Part shown: positions 1 to 8,443 of the stretch, one piece after another
Position numbering within the stretch: position 1 is the first letter of the stretch
Layout of the letters: each line of letters starts with the position of its first letter
Assembly: GCA_020441005.1 (NCBI GenBank)
Contig: JAGRNA010000006.1
Span: 1 to 37,671 of the forward strand
Reading direction: 5' to 3'
Length of the DNA stretch: 37,671 bases
Origin: Leptospiraceae bacterium
Lineage (GTDB): Bacteria > Spirochaetota > Leptospiria > Leptospirales > Leptonemataceae
Notes under the pieces: model-generated
The model's database searches: none
What the model was told of the DNA's origin: nothing
What the model saw: only the letters and a program-made list of their open reading frames with translations
Position numbers and translations under genes: made by a program

Positions 1-1
1 G

Positions 2-1090
2 GTCTATCAAACCGGCGGATCTGTGCAGCATCGCGTTGGAACCGGAATCTTTGAATTTGATCGCGAGCAAATTTATGCCCCGGTGATCACAATGCGCCGC
101 TACGTCCTGGTTTTGTCGCTGGTGATCCTGGTGTTCGCCTTCGGTGTATCATGGCTCCTGGCGCAGCGGATGAGTCGACCCATTGAAAAATTGACCGAGG
201 CAGCCACCAAAATCAGTCAGGGCGATTTGGGGATTCAGCTCAGCACCATTCCGGGCGGCGAAATCGGTCAGTTATCACGGATCTTCAACGACATGTCTCA
301 ATCCTTGCAACAAATGGAAATCATGCGATCCAGTCAGGCAGCCCTGTCGCGCGAGCTGGAAATTGCCCGCGGTATACAGCTGGCTGTACTACCGGCCAAT
401 GGCAACCTGGGGCCCTATGATTTTCACGGCTATATGCAAACGGCCGATGCCGTGGGCGGGGATTATTATGATTGTATTCATTTGAAATACAAACGCAAGG
501 ATTACTGGTGGTGTATTATCGGGGACGTTTCCGGACATGGTTTGCCTTCCGGTTTGATCATGTTAATGGCCCAGACGGCCATCCGCACCGTACTGGAATT
601 GAGCCCCGGATTGACGCCCGATGAGGCTTTCGTAGTCGTTAATCAGGTGCTGTACGACAATATCCAGCGCTTGCATGAAAACAAATATATGACCGCCACC
701 TTTTATCGTCTGGACAGCAGCGGACAGGTGCTTTACGCTGGCCTGCATCTGGATACGATTCTTTACCGCAAAAAAAGCGCCCAACTGGAAATCCGGGACT
801 CGCGCGGCATGTGGCTGGGAATTGAGTCAGACATTAAAAGCGATATTAAACTGGACCGTTGCAAACTGAACAAGGGCGATATGCTGCTGTTGTACACCGA
901 CGGAATTATTGAAGCTTTTAATCAGGAAAAGGAAATGTACAGCGAAGATCGATTGCTTGCCATTATGAATACATACGGGGATCAACCCCTCGCCGAACTG
1001 CAAAACAACCTGGTGCAAGACCTGGAGCAATTTTGTAACGGTCGCCAGTTTCAGGACGATGTCAGCTTTGCCATGATCCGGCGCAATTAA
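2..1090 (+). CDS. Membrane HAMP-SpoIIE (PPM-type) serine phosphatase, 5' truncated
   Basis: The frame is open from base 2, and the GTG at 23 is preceded by seven in-frame sense codons. The true start and probably a periplasmic sensor domain therefore lie upstream of the window. Visible, numbering from the GTG: one membrane segment (about 27-46), a HAMP linker (about 47-100), then a PP2C/SpoIIE catalytic domain. Its metal-binding acidic motifs are present: GGDYYD, GDVSGHG, LYTDG near residue 290 and a terminal DDVSF. Family knowledge: such enzymes dephosphorylate a STAS-domain anti-sigma-factor antagonist in response to a signal. The next two genes encode a HATPase kinase-like protein and a STAS-like protein, so a complete partner-switching set sits here. 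The signal sensed cannot be read from the visible part. Confidence 0.9.
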   Translation, partial: VYQTGGSVQHRVGTGIFEFDREQIYAPVITMRRYVLVLSLVILVFAFGVSWLLAQRMSRPIEKLTEAATKISQGDLGIQLSTIPGGEIGQLSRIFNDMSQSLQQMEIMRSSQAALSRELEIARGIQLAVLPANGNLGPYDFHGYMQTADAVGGDYYDCIHLKYKRKDYWWCIIGDVSGHGLPSGLIMLMAQTAIRTVLELSPGLTPDEAFVVVNQVLYDNIQRLHENKYMTATFYRLDSSGQVLYAGLHLDTILYRKKSAQLEIRDSRGMWLGIESDIKSDIKLDRCKLNKGDMLLLYTDGIIEAFNQEKEMYSEDRLLAIMNTYGDQPLAELQNNLVQDLEQFCNGRQFQDDVSFAMIRRN

Positions 1091-1133
1091 TCCAGCCAGG
1101 TTGCATACAGCATGGATCTACAAGGATAAACCA

Positions 1134-1601
1134 GTGCCCTTTTCATTAACAGTGACCCCGGAATGGAACGTAATTTACCGGATCAAAAACGAGATTAAAA
1201 ACGACCCATTGATCCAAAAACAGGGTCAGGATTTCATGGACGCAACCATGCTGACCGCCATCGAATTATGCGAGAATGCCCTCAAGTATTCCGATACCGA
1301 GGGACAAAATGTCATTCAATTCGCTTTGGAAATCAAGGCCGATCAACTGGAGATCCAGGTCAGCAATATTTGCGCTGACGTACTGCGCCTGGAAACTCTG
1401 ACCAGTACAATTCAGCAAATTCGCAACGGCGACCCACTGGAGCTCTATATCAAGCGACTGGAAGTGCTCAAAGACAATCCGGATGGTTTTTCCAGGATGG
1501 GCCTGTTTCGGATTGGCTATGAAGCCGAATACCGCCTGGCCGCCAGCATTCATGAGAGCCAGGTAATGGTCCAGGCTACCCGCAAGCTGGAAAAAGTGTA
1601 A
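1134..1601 (+). CDS. HATPase_c anti-sigma-type serine kinase-like protein
   Basis: About 155 aa. The segment AIELCENALKYSD matches the N-box of GHKL ATPases of the RsbW/SpoIIAB type (E.x.xxNA.kY). The remaining motifs are weak, as is common in small spirochaete members of this class. I chose GTG at 1134 because AAGGA lies seven bases upstream. An earlier in-frame TTG at 1101 has AGG directly abutting it, with no spacing. The gene lies 43 bases after the phosphatase and just before a STAS-like gene, which supports a role as the kinase or sequestering arm of a partner switch. The ATPase fold is supported by motif and context; kinase activity is inferred. Confidence 0.75.
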   Translation: MPFSLTVTPEWNVIYRIKNEIKNDPLIQKQGQDFMDATMLTAIELCENALKYSDTEGQNVIQFALEIKADQLEIQVSNICADVLRLETLTSTIQQIRNGDPLELYIKRLEVLKDNPDGFSRMGLFRIGYEAEYRLAASIHESQVMVQATRKLEKV

Positions 1602-1620
1602 TAAAAAAAAAGAGTGTAGT

Positions 1621-1983
1621 ATGCAAAACCTGAAAGTGGCAGATTTAACGATCGAAACCCGTGAAAGCGATTCGCAATTGATGCTGGTCTGGGAGGGTGA
1701 GATCCATATGCAAAATCCGCGCGAACATCTGGAGCCCTATCTCGCGTCCGTGCTGGATTATATCCAGTCGCACGGACTGACCCTCGAATGTGATTTTCGT
1801 GCCATCAACTACATGAATTCCGCATCCATTCCGCCAATCGTTCAATTTTTGCGCTCGCTGGCGACCCAAAAAATTCAAAGCACCTTTTTCTACGATTCAA
1901 ACCGCAAAGTCCACGCTGCTTCCTTTCGCGCGCTGGATGTGATTGCCAGCAAGTCCGAATACACCAAAATTCAAGGCCTCTAG
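1621..1983 (+). CDS. STAS-like anti-sigma-factor antagonist
   Basis: 120 aa with the alternating strand and helix look of a STAS domain. The central segment, with IxxYxNSASIPPIVxFL around residues 60-80, places a Ser-Ala-Ser at the spot where STAS antagonists carry their phosphorylatable serine. Family knowledge: the serine is phosphorylated by the kinase partner and dephosphorylated by the SpoIIE phosphatase. Both partner types are encoded directly upstream. The start is ATG preceded by an A-rich tract with AAAGAG, a weak ribosome binding site. No sigma factor is encoded nearby, so the downstream target is unknown and need not be a sigma factor. Confidence 0.7.
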   Translation: MQNLKVADLTIETRESDSQLMLVWEGEIHMQNPREHLEPYLASVLDYIQSHGLTLECDFRAINYMNSASIPPIVQFLRSLATQKIQSTFFYDSNRKVHAASFRALDVIASKSEYTKIQGL

Positions 1984-2312
1984 TCTTTGATCTGATAACA
2001 AGGCATACCATCCGGCACACTGGTATGAGCCGGCCCGACCAGGAAGAGACCAGGGTTAGCTGGCATGACGCGATGCTGAGCCCTGTTTCACTAGCCAGAA
2101 AACCCGGGCATCACGAATGTGCATAGTGCCCCGGCGTTCTGACCGGCCGCCATTTGTTTTTCTTTTTTTTACTTGTCACCCGTAAAGTAGGTCATAATGC
2201 TGGTTTATGTCACACCCCTGTGTTATAGTATCATTGTCAGTTCAGGACTGGCCCCGGGCAGGTCAGCGGTTCCAGGACCGTGCACCTGTACTTTAGAACC
2301 AAGGAAAACAAA
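1984..2312. other. Intergenic region between the partner-switch module and recA
   Basis: No credible gene. It holds an imperfect hairpin (CATACCA at 2004-2010 against TGGTATG at 2021-2027, ten-base loop). A second GC-rich near-repeat around 2103-2137 is followed some way on by a T-rich run at 2155-2170, which may end the upstream transcript. A putative recA promoter lies at 2221-2229. I found no perfect E. coli-type, Gram-positive-type or TTTG-N5-CAAA LexA operator. Confidence 0.5.
2221..2229 (+). promoter_or_regulatory. Putative extended -10 promoter of recA
   Basis: TGT followed by TATAGT gives the TGn plus near-consensus -10 arrangement. The matching -35 position is poor (TGGTTT around 2201-2206), as is typical for extended -10 promoters. 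The predicted start of transcription is near 2236, leaving a leader of about 75 bases before recA. Sequence match only. Confidence 0.4.
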
Positions 2313-3503
2313 ATGGCTCGAAAAAAAGCAACCAGGAAATTAGATTTAACCAGCCGCATCCCGGCCGAGGGTAACACCGACCAGGCGGCCCGACGGGAAG
2401 CGGTTAGCGGCGCCATCTCGCAAATTGAAAAACAATTCGGCAAGGGCGCCATCATGAAACTAGGCGACTCCGGCGTACAGCAAAACATTGCCCATATTCC
2501 AACCGGCGCACTGACACTGGATTTCGCCCTGGGACTGGGCGGACTACCCCGCGGTCGGGTAGTCGAAATATACGGACCAGAATCCTCCGGCAAAACAACT
2601 ACCTGTCTTTCTGTGGTCGCCAACGCGCAGAAGGCCGGTGGTATTGCGGCCTTTGTGGATGCTGAGCACGCCCTGGATCCCCAGTTCGCAAAAAAGTTAG
2701 GCGTAAATATTGACGATCTTTTAGTTGCCCAACCCGACAATGGCGAGGAAGCCCTTGAAATCACCGAATCTTTGGTGCGTTCCAATGCGGTCGACATTAT
2801 AGTGGTCGACTCCGTGGCCGCGCTTGTGCCGCGGGCCGAACTAGAGGGTAATATGGGCGATGCCCAGATGGGTTTGCACGCTCGCTTGATGAGTCAGGCG
2901 CTACGCAAATTGACCGGCACCATTTCGCGCTCCAATACCACGGTTATATTTGTAAATCAAATCCGGCACAAAATTGGAGTTATGTTCGGCTCACCCGAAA
3001 CAACAACCGGCGGCAATGCCCTCAAATTCTATGCTTCCGTGCGGATGGATATACGTCGTATCGAAACCCTGAAAAAATCAGATGAAGCCTATGGCAACCG
3101 GGTGCGCGTCAAGATTGTCAAGAACAAGGTTGCCCCGCCCTTTCGCCAGGCCGAATTTGATATCCTGTTTGATAAAGGCATTAACCAGGCCGGTTGCATA
3201 CTCGACCTTGGAGTGCAAGAGGGACTGATTGACCGTTCGGGCACATGGTATTCTTTCCAGGATACCCGTATTGGTCAGGGGCGAGAAAATGCCTGCAGCT
3301 TTCTGCTTGAGAACCCGGACATTTCGCAAGAGATTGAAGCGGAACTGCGTCGCCTGCAGTATATGCGTGTTTACCCCGACGCACAGCCAACCGGCAATGC
3401 TGCCGCGGCTCCCAAATCCACTGTGAACCCCGTGAACACAACTGCAGACGAGCCCGAATTCGATCCCGAAACCGGAGAAGTACTTGATCGCGATGCCATC
3501 TAG
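2313..3503 (+). CDS. recA: RecA recombinase
   Basis: 396 aa. ATP-dependent strand-exchange protein that also stimulates LexA self-cleavage. Walker A is GPESSGKT at about residues 88-95, Walker B lies in [18 protein letters not shown], and the DNA-binding loop regions ([14 protein letters not shown] and [20 protein letters not shown]) are intact. The ATG at 2313 has AAGGA at 2301-2305; an in-frame GTG at 2280 has no binding site. The protein is longer than the usual 350 or so residues. It has about twenty extra N-terminal residues and an Ala/Thr/Pro-rich acidic C-terminal tail ending in [13 protein letters not shown]. The tail is probably the regulatory acidic extension seen in other RecA proteins. 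Confidence 0.98.
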   Translation: MARKKATRKLDLTSRIPAEGNTDQAARREAVSGAISQIEKQFGKGAIMKLGDSGVQQNIAHIPTGALTLDFALGLGGLPRGRVVEIYGPESSGKTTTCLSVVANAQKAGGIAAFVDAEHALDPQFAKKLGVNIDDLLVAQPDNGEEALEITESLVRSNAVDIIVVDSVAALVPRAELEGNMGDAQMGLHARLMSQALRKLTGTISRSNTTVIFVNQIRHKIGVMFGSPETTTGGNALKFYASVRMDIRRIETLKKSDEAYGNRVRVKIVKNKVAPPFRQAEFDILFDKGINQAGCILDLGVQEGLIDRSGTWYSFQDTRIGQGRENACSFLLENPDISQEIEAELRRLQYMRVYPDAQPTGNAAAAPKSTVNPVNTTADEPEFDPETGEVLDRDAI

Positions 3504-3508
3504 CTGAA

Positions 3509-3673
3509 GTGCAGAACGCCCCGGGCGGACAAACACTCCGCTTCGTAGCGGCCGTTGCCGAAATCAGCCTGCTGACGGCGGCGGCCACCTTGCGGGCAAC
3601 AGTCGCGCTGAAAAAAGAATGGCGCCCTGATGGAAATAGCCATCTGTGGAAAGCGCGATGCAAAAGAAAGTAG
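3509..3673 (+). CDS. Possible 54-aa ORF between recA and argC
   Basis: A GTG-started frame opens six bases after the recA stop and overlaps the argC start by 16 bases. Its Ala/Leu-rich middle and basic end could be a small protein. No convincing ribosome binding site, no recognised family. It may simply be a GC-rich spacer that happens to stay open. Confidence 0.15.
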   Translation: MQNAPGGQTLRFVAAVAEISLLTAAATLRATVALKKEWRPDGNSHLWKARCKRK

Positions 3674-4689
3674 CCATCTATGGAGCCGGCGGTTTGACCG
3701 GCCGGGAATTGTTAGCACGATTACGTTATCACCCGAATGTGACAGTTACCTTTATCAGCTCGGATGCCTACGCGGGCCAGTCTGCAGAAGCGGTATTCCC
3801 CCAGCTTGCATACTATAATCACGCCACCCGGGACCTGCGATTCAGTCATCACACCGACCCATTGCCATCCGATACAGATTTCGCCTTTTTGGCAGTCCCG
3901 AATGCAAGCTCGCTTGAGCTGCTACCGCGATTGCTGGATGCCCGCATTCCAGTCGTGGACCTGAGTGGCAGCTTTCGACTGCACAACCAGATAGTATGGG
4001 AGGAGCATTACAAACTCAAGCACACCGCATTTGAGGTTATGTCTGAGGTCGTTTTCGGACTACCCGAAATTTTTCGGGACCAAATCAAAGCAGCCAGAGC
4101 GGTAGCCAATCCCGGCTGCTATCCGACCGGACCGATTCTTGCGCTGAATGCGCTTGGGGAGTACCGCAGTCAAATTCAATCAGTAGTGGTGGATGCCAAG
4201 TCCGGCGTATCCGGCGCTGGTGGTCGCACGGAAGACAGTGGATTCAGTTTTCAAGGTGTACACGAAAACTTTCGCGCCTATAAAATACTGCAGCATCAGC
4301 ACCAGCCCGAAATACTGGAATATGCTGCCACTGGTATGCAGCAGCCGATCACATTTCCGTTAACCTTTACGCCTCATTTGCTGCCCCTCGATCGCGGAAT
4401 TCTGGCCACCATTGTTGTCCATTGGCAAGGCGCGGCCCCATCTGACTTACAAGAAAAATTGAGCGCCTTTTGCAAGACCGAACCGTTTTTACGATTCTAC
4501 GAAACACCTGAAGAGGTGATGCTTGCCAGGGTTCAAAATACCAACTGTGTCGATCTGGCCCTGCGCTCGCGGGACAACATCACCGTGATGGTAAGCGCCA
4601 TTGATAATCTAATGAAGGGAGCGGCCGGTCAGGCGATTCAAAATATGAATATTATGACCGGTTTTACCGAAACTGCGGCGTTGTTGTAG
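3658..4689 (+). CDS. argC: N-acetyl-gamma-glutamyl-phosphate reductase
   Basis: 343 aa. Reduces N-acetylglutamyl phosphate to the semialdehyde with NADPH, the third step of arginine synthesis, in the cytoplasm. The N-terminal GAGGLTGRELLARL is the dinucleotide-binding loop. The active-site segment ANPGCYPTGP carries the catalytic Cys at about residue 154. VDAKSGVSGAGG and the HENFRAYKI/HQHQPEI histidine region are typical of ArgC. ATG at 3658 is preferred: GGAAAG lies about five bases upstream, and the Rossmann fold begins right after it. No other arg gene is in the window, so it is not in an arginine operon here. Confidence 0.96.
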   Translation: MQKKVAIYGAGGLTGRELLARLRYHPNVTVTFISSDAYAGQSAEAVFPQLAYYNHATRDLRFSHHTDPLPSDTDFAFLAVPNASSLELLPRLLDARIPVVDLSGSFRLHNQIVWEEHYKLKHTAFEVMSEVVFGLPEIFRDQIKAARAVANPGCYPTGPILALNALGEYRSQIQSVVVDAKSGVSGAGGRTEDSGFSFQGVHENFRAYKILQHQHQPEILEYAATGMQQPITFPLTFTPHLLPLDRGILATIVVHWQGAAPSDLQEKLSAFCKTEPFLRFYETPEEVMLARVQNTNCVDLALRSRDNITVMVSAIDNLMKGAAGQAIQNMNIMTGFTETAALL

Positions 4690-4692
4690 TTC

Positions 4693-4863
4693 ATGAGCTT
4701 TGCATCCGATGAGAGCATATCTGACGCAGGCCAGGTCGCTTTGTTTGGTCATACAAAACCCTTTAAACGGCATTCAACTACACCGCTCTGGCAAGCAGAT
4801 CTGCAGCCCTGTTCCATGAAAAAGCGGCCTGTAATCGAGGTTCACTATGACGGCCATCAGTAG
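4693..4863 (+). CDS. Possible 56-aa ORF downstream of argC
   Basis: The ATG lies three bases after the argC stop and the frame runs 17 bases into the next gene, so translation could be coupled to both. The product ends in a strand-like VIEVHYDGHQ. No signal peptide, no membrane segment, no known family and no clear ribosome binding site. The layout is the only argument for it. Confidence 0.22.
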   Translation: MSFASDESISDAGQVALFGHTKPFKRHSTTPLWQADLQPCSMKKRPVIEVHYDGHQ

Positions 4864-5368
4864 AGACCAATATGTCCAAAAAATCCTGGATTTTATTCTG
4901 AACCAGGCCCGCGAGGAAGATTTGGATCTGATCGATGCGGCTCTGAAACGGCGCGGGCGGGCGATCGATGCTGCGGCGATTGATTTTCGATCCATGGCCG
5001 AACAGATAACGTCCCGGTTTGACTTTGAAATGCCCGATTTTCACGGCATGTCCCGGGACATGGTCAAAAACATTATACTCGAGAACGTAGAGCAGATATC
5101 GGCGCGGGACCTTGAAATACTGCTCGATCACTATGTGCCCAGGACTAGAGAGCAGCCAGTTGCAAGTGCTGCTGACAAAGGCCTGGAGCCGGCCTTGTTG
5201 CAAAAAATGTTACAGCAGTTTATCAGTTTTAGTCTGGGCCGAATGCCCGGCTCGGAAGATAGCGCTCTGCGCCAGCAAATGCCTGACTGGCCTGAGCGCT
5301 ACTGGAACAGTTTTGATGAGCCAACCAAAGCCTGGATCCGAAAAACCATCCGGGAGAGCTCCGTTTAA
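4847..5368 (+). CDS. Conserved-looking hypothetical protein, 173 aa
   Basis: Not recognised. A soluble, helix-rich, mildly acidic protein with no membrane segment or signal. The ATG is supported by GAGG six bases upstream. Features to search with: a central HGMSRDMVKNIILENV helix near residues 65-80, and a C-terminal QMPDWPERYWNSFDE segment near 145-160. The C-terminus converges on lpxK with only 19 bases between stops. Codon use and composition look like its neighbours, so it appears to be a resident gene. Confidence 0.85.
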   Translation: MTAISRDQYVQKILDFILNQAREEDLDLIDAALKRRGRAIDAAAIDFRSMAEQITSRFDFEMPDFHGMSRDMVKNIILENVEQISARDLEILLDHYVPRTREQPVASAADKGLEPALLQKMLQQFISFSLGRMPGSEDSALRQQMPDWPERYWNSFDEPTKAWIRKTIRESSV

Positions 5369-5387
5369 GCACCCTGCTCAGCTGCTT

Positions 5388-6398
5388 TCAATTGTTGCCC
5401 AGGGCCCGTTCAAGGAATTCCTTTTGATTTTGCATAGCAATCTCAATTTTGCTATAAAAGAAACGATTTGCTCGCAGAGTCGATTGACCGAGCAAGGGCC
5501 GCAACCGCACATAGTCTTTCTCAGTCATTACAATCGGCGTGTCACCATATCGACTCGCCAGGCTTTGTAGAAAATCCGGGCGGGGCAATTCATGGTCCTT
5601 CAGCCAAACTGTATCCTCGATTGCAAATCCTGCCTGTTGCATGGTTTTCCGAAAGGCTAACGGATTCCCGATGCCGGCCAGCAATACGACCGGTCGGCTC
5701 CAGGAGACTGACAATTTCCTTTGCGTTGCAATGCTATAAACTCCGCCAAAGCGATGATTGGACTGAAAGACAGGACATTGTTTGGCAACTTTGTAGATTT
5801 GCTCACGCCATTCCTGAATCTGTATTAGATCAGCCTGATCACACCTGGTTAGCACAATGCAATCAGCCCGGGACAGGGCCTGAATCGGCTCCCGGAATTT
5901 TCCGCAAGGCAGCAAGCTCAATTCTGTAACTGCCAAACTGGCATCAATCAGGACAATATCAAAATCCCTGGCAACAGAAGGGTTCTGAAAGGCATCGTCC
6001 AAAATTACCAAATCCGAGTCGGCACTCCAGTTTACTAGTGCATGTTGCCTGTTTCGACCAATTAAAACCTGTAGACCGGGTATACTGGCGAAAAGCAGGG
6101 CCTCATCACCGACAGTGCTGGCGTCCATTTCGGTCGGACTGGACTGCTTATAATCCCGGACCAAGGCCCCCCCGCGCGACAATTTCGCTTTATAACCGCG
6201 CAACAAGACAGTTGTAAGCAAACCTTGTTGTAGTGCTGTCGCAGCCAGAAGCATCCCTAAGGGTGTTTTGCCCGTTCCTCCCGCAGACAGGTTGCCGATC
6301 GAGATTACCCTCGCCCGGGGATGATGCCATGCTTGCATTGCGCGTTGCCGGAACTTACGGGTGTGCAGGCGCAAGTAAACTCTTTGCAACAAGTTCAT
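5388..6398 (-). CDS. lpxK: Tetraacyldisaccharide 4'-kinase
   Basis: 336 aa. Phosphorylates the 4' position of the lipid A disaccharide precursor using ATP at the cytoplasmic face of the inner membrane. The P-loop GNLSAGGTGKTP is at residues 35-46, with the usual LpxK wording. The LDDAFQ motif near residue 135 and the TEKDYVRLRP motif near residue 295 are both present. The N-terminal helix (LLQRVYLRLHTRKFR) is the amphipathic membrane-associating helix of the family. It is the last gene of bamA-msbA-lpxK and starts eight bases after the transporter stop. Its presence shows that the organism makes lipid A. Confidence 0.95.
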   Translation of the reverse strand: MNLLQRVYLRLHTRKFRQRAMQAWHHPRARVISIGNLSAGGTGKTPLGMLLAATALQQGLLTTVLLRGYKAKLSRGGALVRDYKQSSPTEMDASTVGDEALLFASIPGLQVLIGRNRQHALVNWSADSDLVILDDAFQNPSVARDFDIVLIDASLAVTELSLLPCGKFREPIQALSRADCIVLTRCDQADLIQIQEWREQIYKVAKQCPVFQSNHRFGGVYSIATQRKLSVSWSRPVVLLAGIGNPLAFRKTMQQAGFAIEDTVWLKDHELPRPDFLQSLASRYGDTPIVMTEKDYVRLRPLLGQSTLRANRFFYSKIEIAMQNQKEFLERALGNN

Positions 6399-6406
6399 TT
6401 GTCGAT

Positions 6407-8443
6407 TCAGCCAGCACTGGCATTAAATTGCAAATCAAAGAGTCTCTTATAAGCGCCATTGGCCTCCAATAACTCCTTGTGGGTGCCCTGTTCCGCGATA
6501 CGGCCCTGTTCCAGCACTAGTATTTGATCACAGTTGTAAATTGTAGAGAGCCGATGAGCGATTACCAACACGGTGCGCTTTTGCATCAGTTCCTCCAAAG
6601 CATTTTGCACCAGCAGTTCGCTCTCATTATCCAGATTGGAAGTGGCCTCGTCCAGAATCAGGATTGGCGGATCTAATAAAACAGCCCGGGCGAGAGCCAG
6701 TCTTTGCCGCTGCCCCCCGGACAGCATAACGCCGCGTTCCCCGATTTCCGTATCATACCCCTTCGGCAGAGCGGTGATAAACTCGTGCGCATTGGCGATT
6801 TTAGCCGCTTCCATAATACTGGCCAGGCTGATATCGCTGCGTCCATAAGCGATATTATCGCGTATACTGGAATGGAATAAGAAAACATCCTGACCAACCA
6901 ATGAAATCATTTCGCGCAAGTCCAGGATGCGCATTGAGCGGATATCCACGCCATCGATACAGATGCATCCCTCGCTGACATCATAGAAACGGGGTAAAAG
7001 ATCTAACAAAGTGGTTTTACCGGCTCCGGAAGATCCGACCAGGGCATAGGATTTACCATATTCAATATGAATATTTATTTCACTCAGGGCGTCCTGGCTG
7101 GTTCCATCATAGCGAAAGCTGACATTACGATACTCAATTTTCTTTTTAAAATCCGGATTGGATACCGGTTGTAACGGTTCCTTGATCGTAACCGGTACGG
7201 CTAGCATTCCAAAAATTCGATCCGCAGCGGCAACTGCAGCACTCATCAGATTGGCCATGACCGAAATCTGCTTAATGGGACGCATAACAAACAGCAATAC
7301 AAAGAAAAAGGCCATGAAGCTGCCCCGGTCCAGATTGCCAGCCGAAATGGCCCAGGCGCCATAAGCCAGAAAACCAATCACCACCACACCGGCGACCAAA
7401 TCGGTCAGGGCTGGTCCGACCTGGTGATAATAATGGCCCTTGAATGTATTCTTGAATAGTTGCAGATTGATTTTGGCAAAGCGATTATGCTCATAGTTTT
7501 CCATACCAAAGGCCCGGATAACCCGAATACCGCTTATTACCTCCTGAATATGACCGCCTAAATCCGCGAGCCGCTCCTGCTGGTTGGTAAATGCTCGCCG
7601 AATTTTGACAGCAAAGTTACTGACCGGAGAAACCAGTACAGGACCAACAATCAAGGTTATCAGCAAAAGCTGCCAGTTTATATAGATCAGGGCGGGCAAA
7701 TGGGTCAGGATATAAAGTATATTCACAAGCGCATCGGTCAGTTCCATGGACATGGATTTGCCTACAATTTCCGCATCGTTACTAATTCGACTCATTATGA
7801 TGCCAGTGCGTTCCTTGCCGAAATACTGCAGATCAAGCTCATTCATGTGACGATACAATTCCATTCGCAGATCTCGCACGGCCAACAGGCCCGCAGTACC
7901 GATAAAATAAACGGTGCCGATCAGACTGAAAATTTTGATCAAATAGACCGGTAACAGTGCAGTGCATATTAACAGCACGGCTTCACCGGATGATTTATTG
8001 GCCATATAGCGGTTGATGTTCAGTTTGAATTGCGCCAGCTTGTACCGAAACCGGTTCATCAGTGAATCCGGGAAGGCTCCGCAAAAATCCCGCCATGTTT
8101 GGCCATTGCCCGGATTGAAATCCAAATCTTCCTGTAGAGCTTTCGTATCCAGTTTTTCCAGATAATTCTTTAAAGAGCTTTCCAGCGGCTGTCCGCGTTT
8201 TTCCAACCGACAGCCACTCAAGAGATGCTCCTGATAGGAGACTACAAAGATATGCGGGGGCCCATCCTGACCAATCGTGTTAAAAATGGGCACGAAGGTG
8301 CTTAGGGATAATAGATTGCTAATGGAAACTAAAAATGCCAGACACAGGCCAATCAGCATTCGATAGCGGTAACGCAGCACGTATCGGAATAAACGGCGCA
8401 AAATCGGCCAGGCAGATTCCTTTTTCACTTTAGAATCGGACAT
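6407..8443 (-). CDS. msbA: MsbA-like lipid A/lipid exporter ABC transporter (fused TM-ATPase)
   Basis: About 678 aa from the ATG at 8443. The longer open frame to 8608 lies inside bamA and is unlikely to be used. An exporter-type six-helix domain is followed by an ATPase with Walker A (VGSSGAGKTTLLDLL), signature LSGGQRQRLALARA, Walker B LLDPPILILDEATS and the H-loop IAHRLST. MsbA flips core-lipid A across the inner membrane, and placement directly before lpxK and after bamA fits that role. It is about 100 residues longer than typical MsbA. The extra length is mainly a loop between TM1 and TM2 (residues about 52-153), predicted periplasmic, with two cysteines (C78, C121). The start overlaps the bamA end by 14 bases. 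Confidence 0.9.
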   Translation of the reverse strand: MSDSKVKKESAWPILRRLFRYVLRYRYRMLIGLCLAFLVSISNLLSLSTFVPIFNTIGQDGPPHIFVVSYQEHLLSGCRLEKRGQPLESSLKNYLEKLDTKALQEDLDFNPGNGQTWRDFCGAFPDSLMNRFRYKLAQFKLNINRYMANKSSGEAVLLICTALLPVYLIKIFSLIGTVYFIGTAGLLAVRDLRMELYRHMNELDLQYFGKERTGIIMSRISNDAEIVGKSMSMELTDALVNILYILTHLPALIYINWQLLLITLIVGPVLVSPVSNFAVKIRRAFTNQQERLADLGGHIQEVISGIRVIRAFGMENYEHNRFAKINLQLFKNTFKGHYYHQVGPALTDLVAGVVVIGFLAYGAWAISAGNLDRGSFMAFFFVLLFVMRPIKQISVMANLMSAAVAAADRIFGMLAVPVTIKEPLQPVSNPDFKKKIEYRNVSFRYDGTSQDALSEINIHIEYGKSYALVGSSGAGKTTLLDLLPRFYDVSEGCICIDGVDIRSMRILDLREMISLVGQDVFLFHSSIRDNIAYGRSDISLASIMEAAKIANAHEFITALPKGYDTEIGERGVMLSGGQRQRLALARAVLLDPPILILDEATSNLDNESELLVQNALEELMQKRTVLVIAHRLSTIYNCDQILVLEQGRIAEQGTHKELLEANGAYKRLFDLQFNASAG

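Noticed and set aside
3078..3663. Long minus-strand frames (152 and 160 codons) across the recA end and recA-argC gap
   Set aside because: They lie opposite the conserved RecA C-terminus, have no family features or ribosome binding site, and are Arg/Pro-rich as expected for GC-rich antisense frames.
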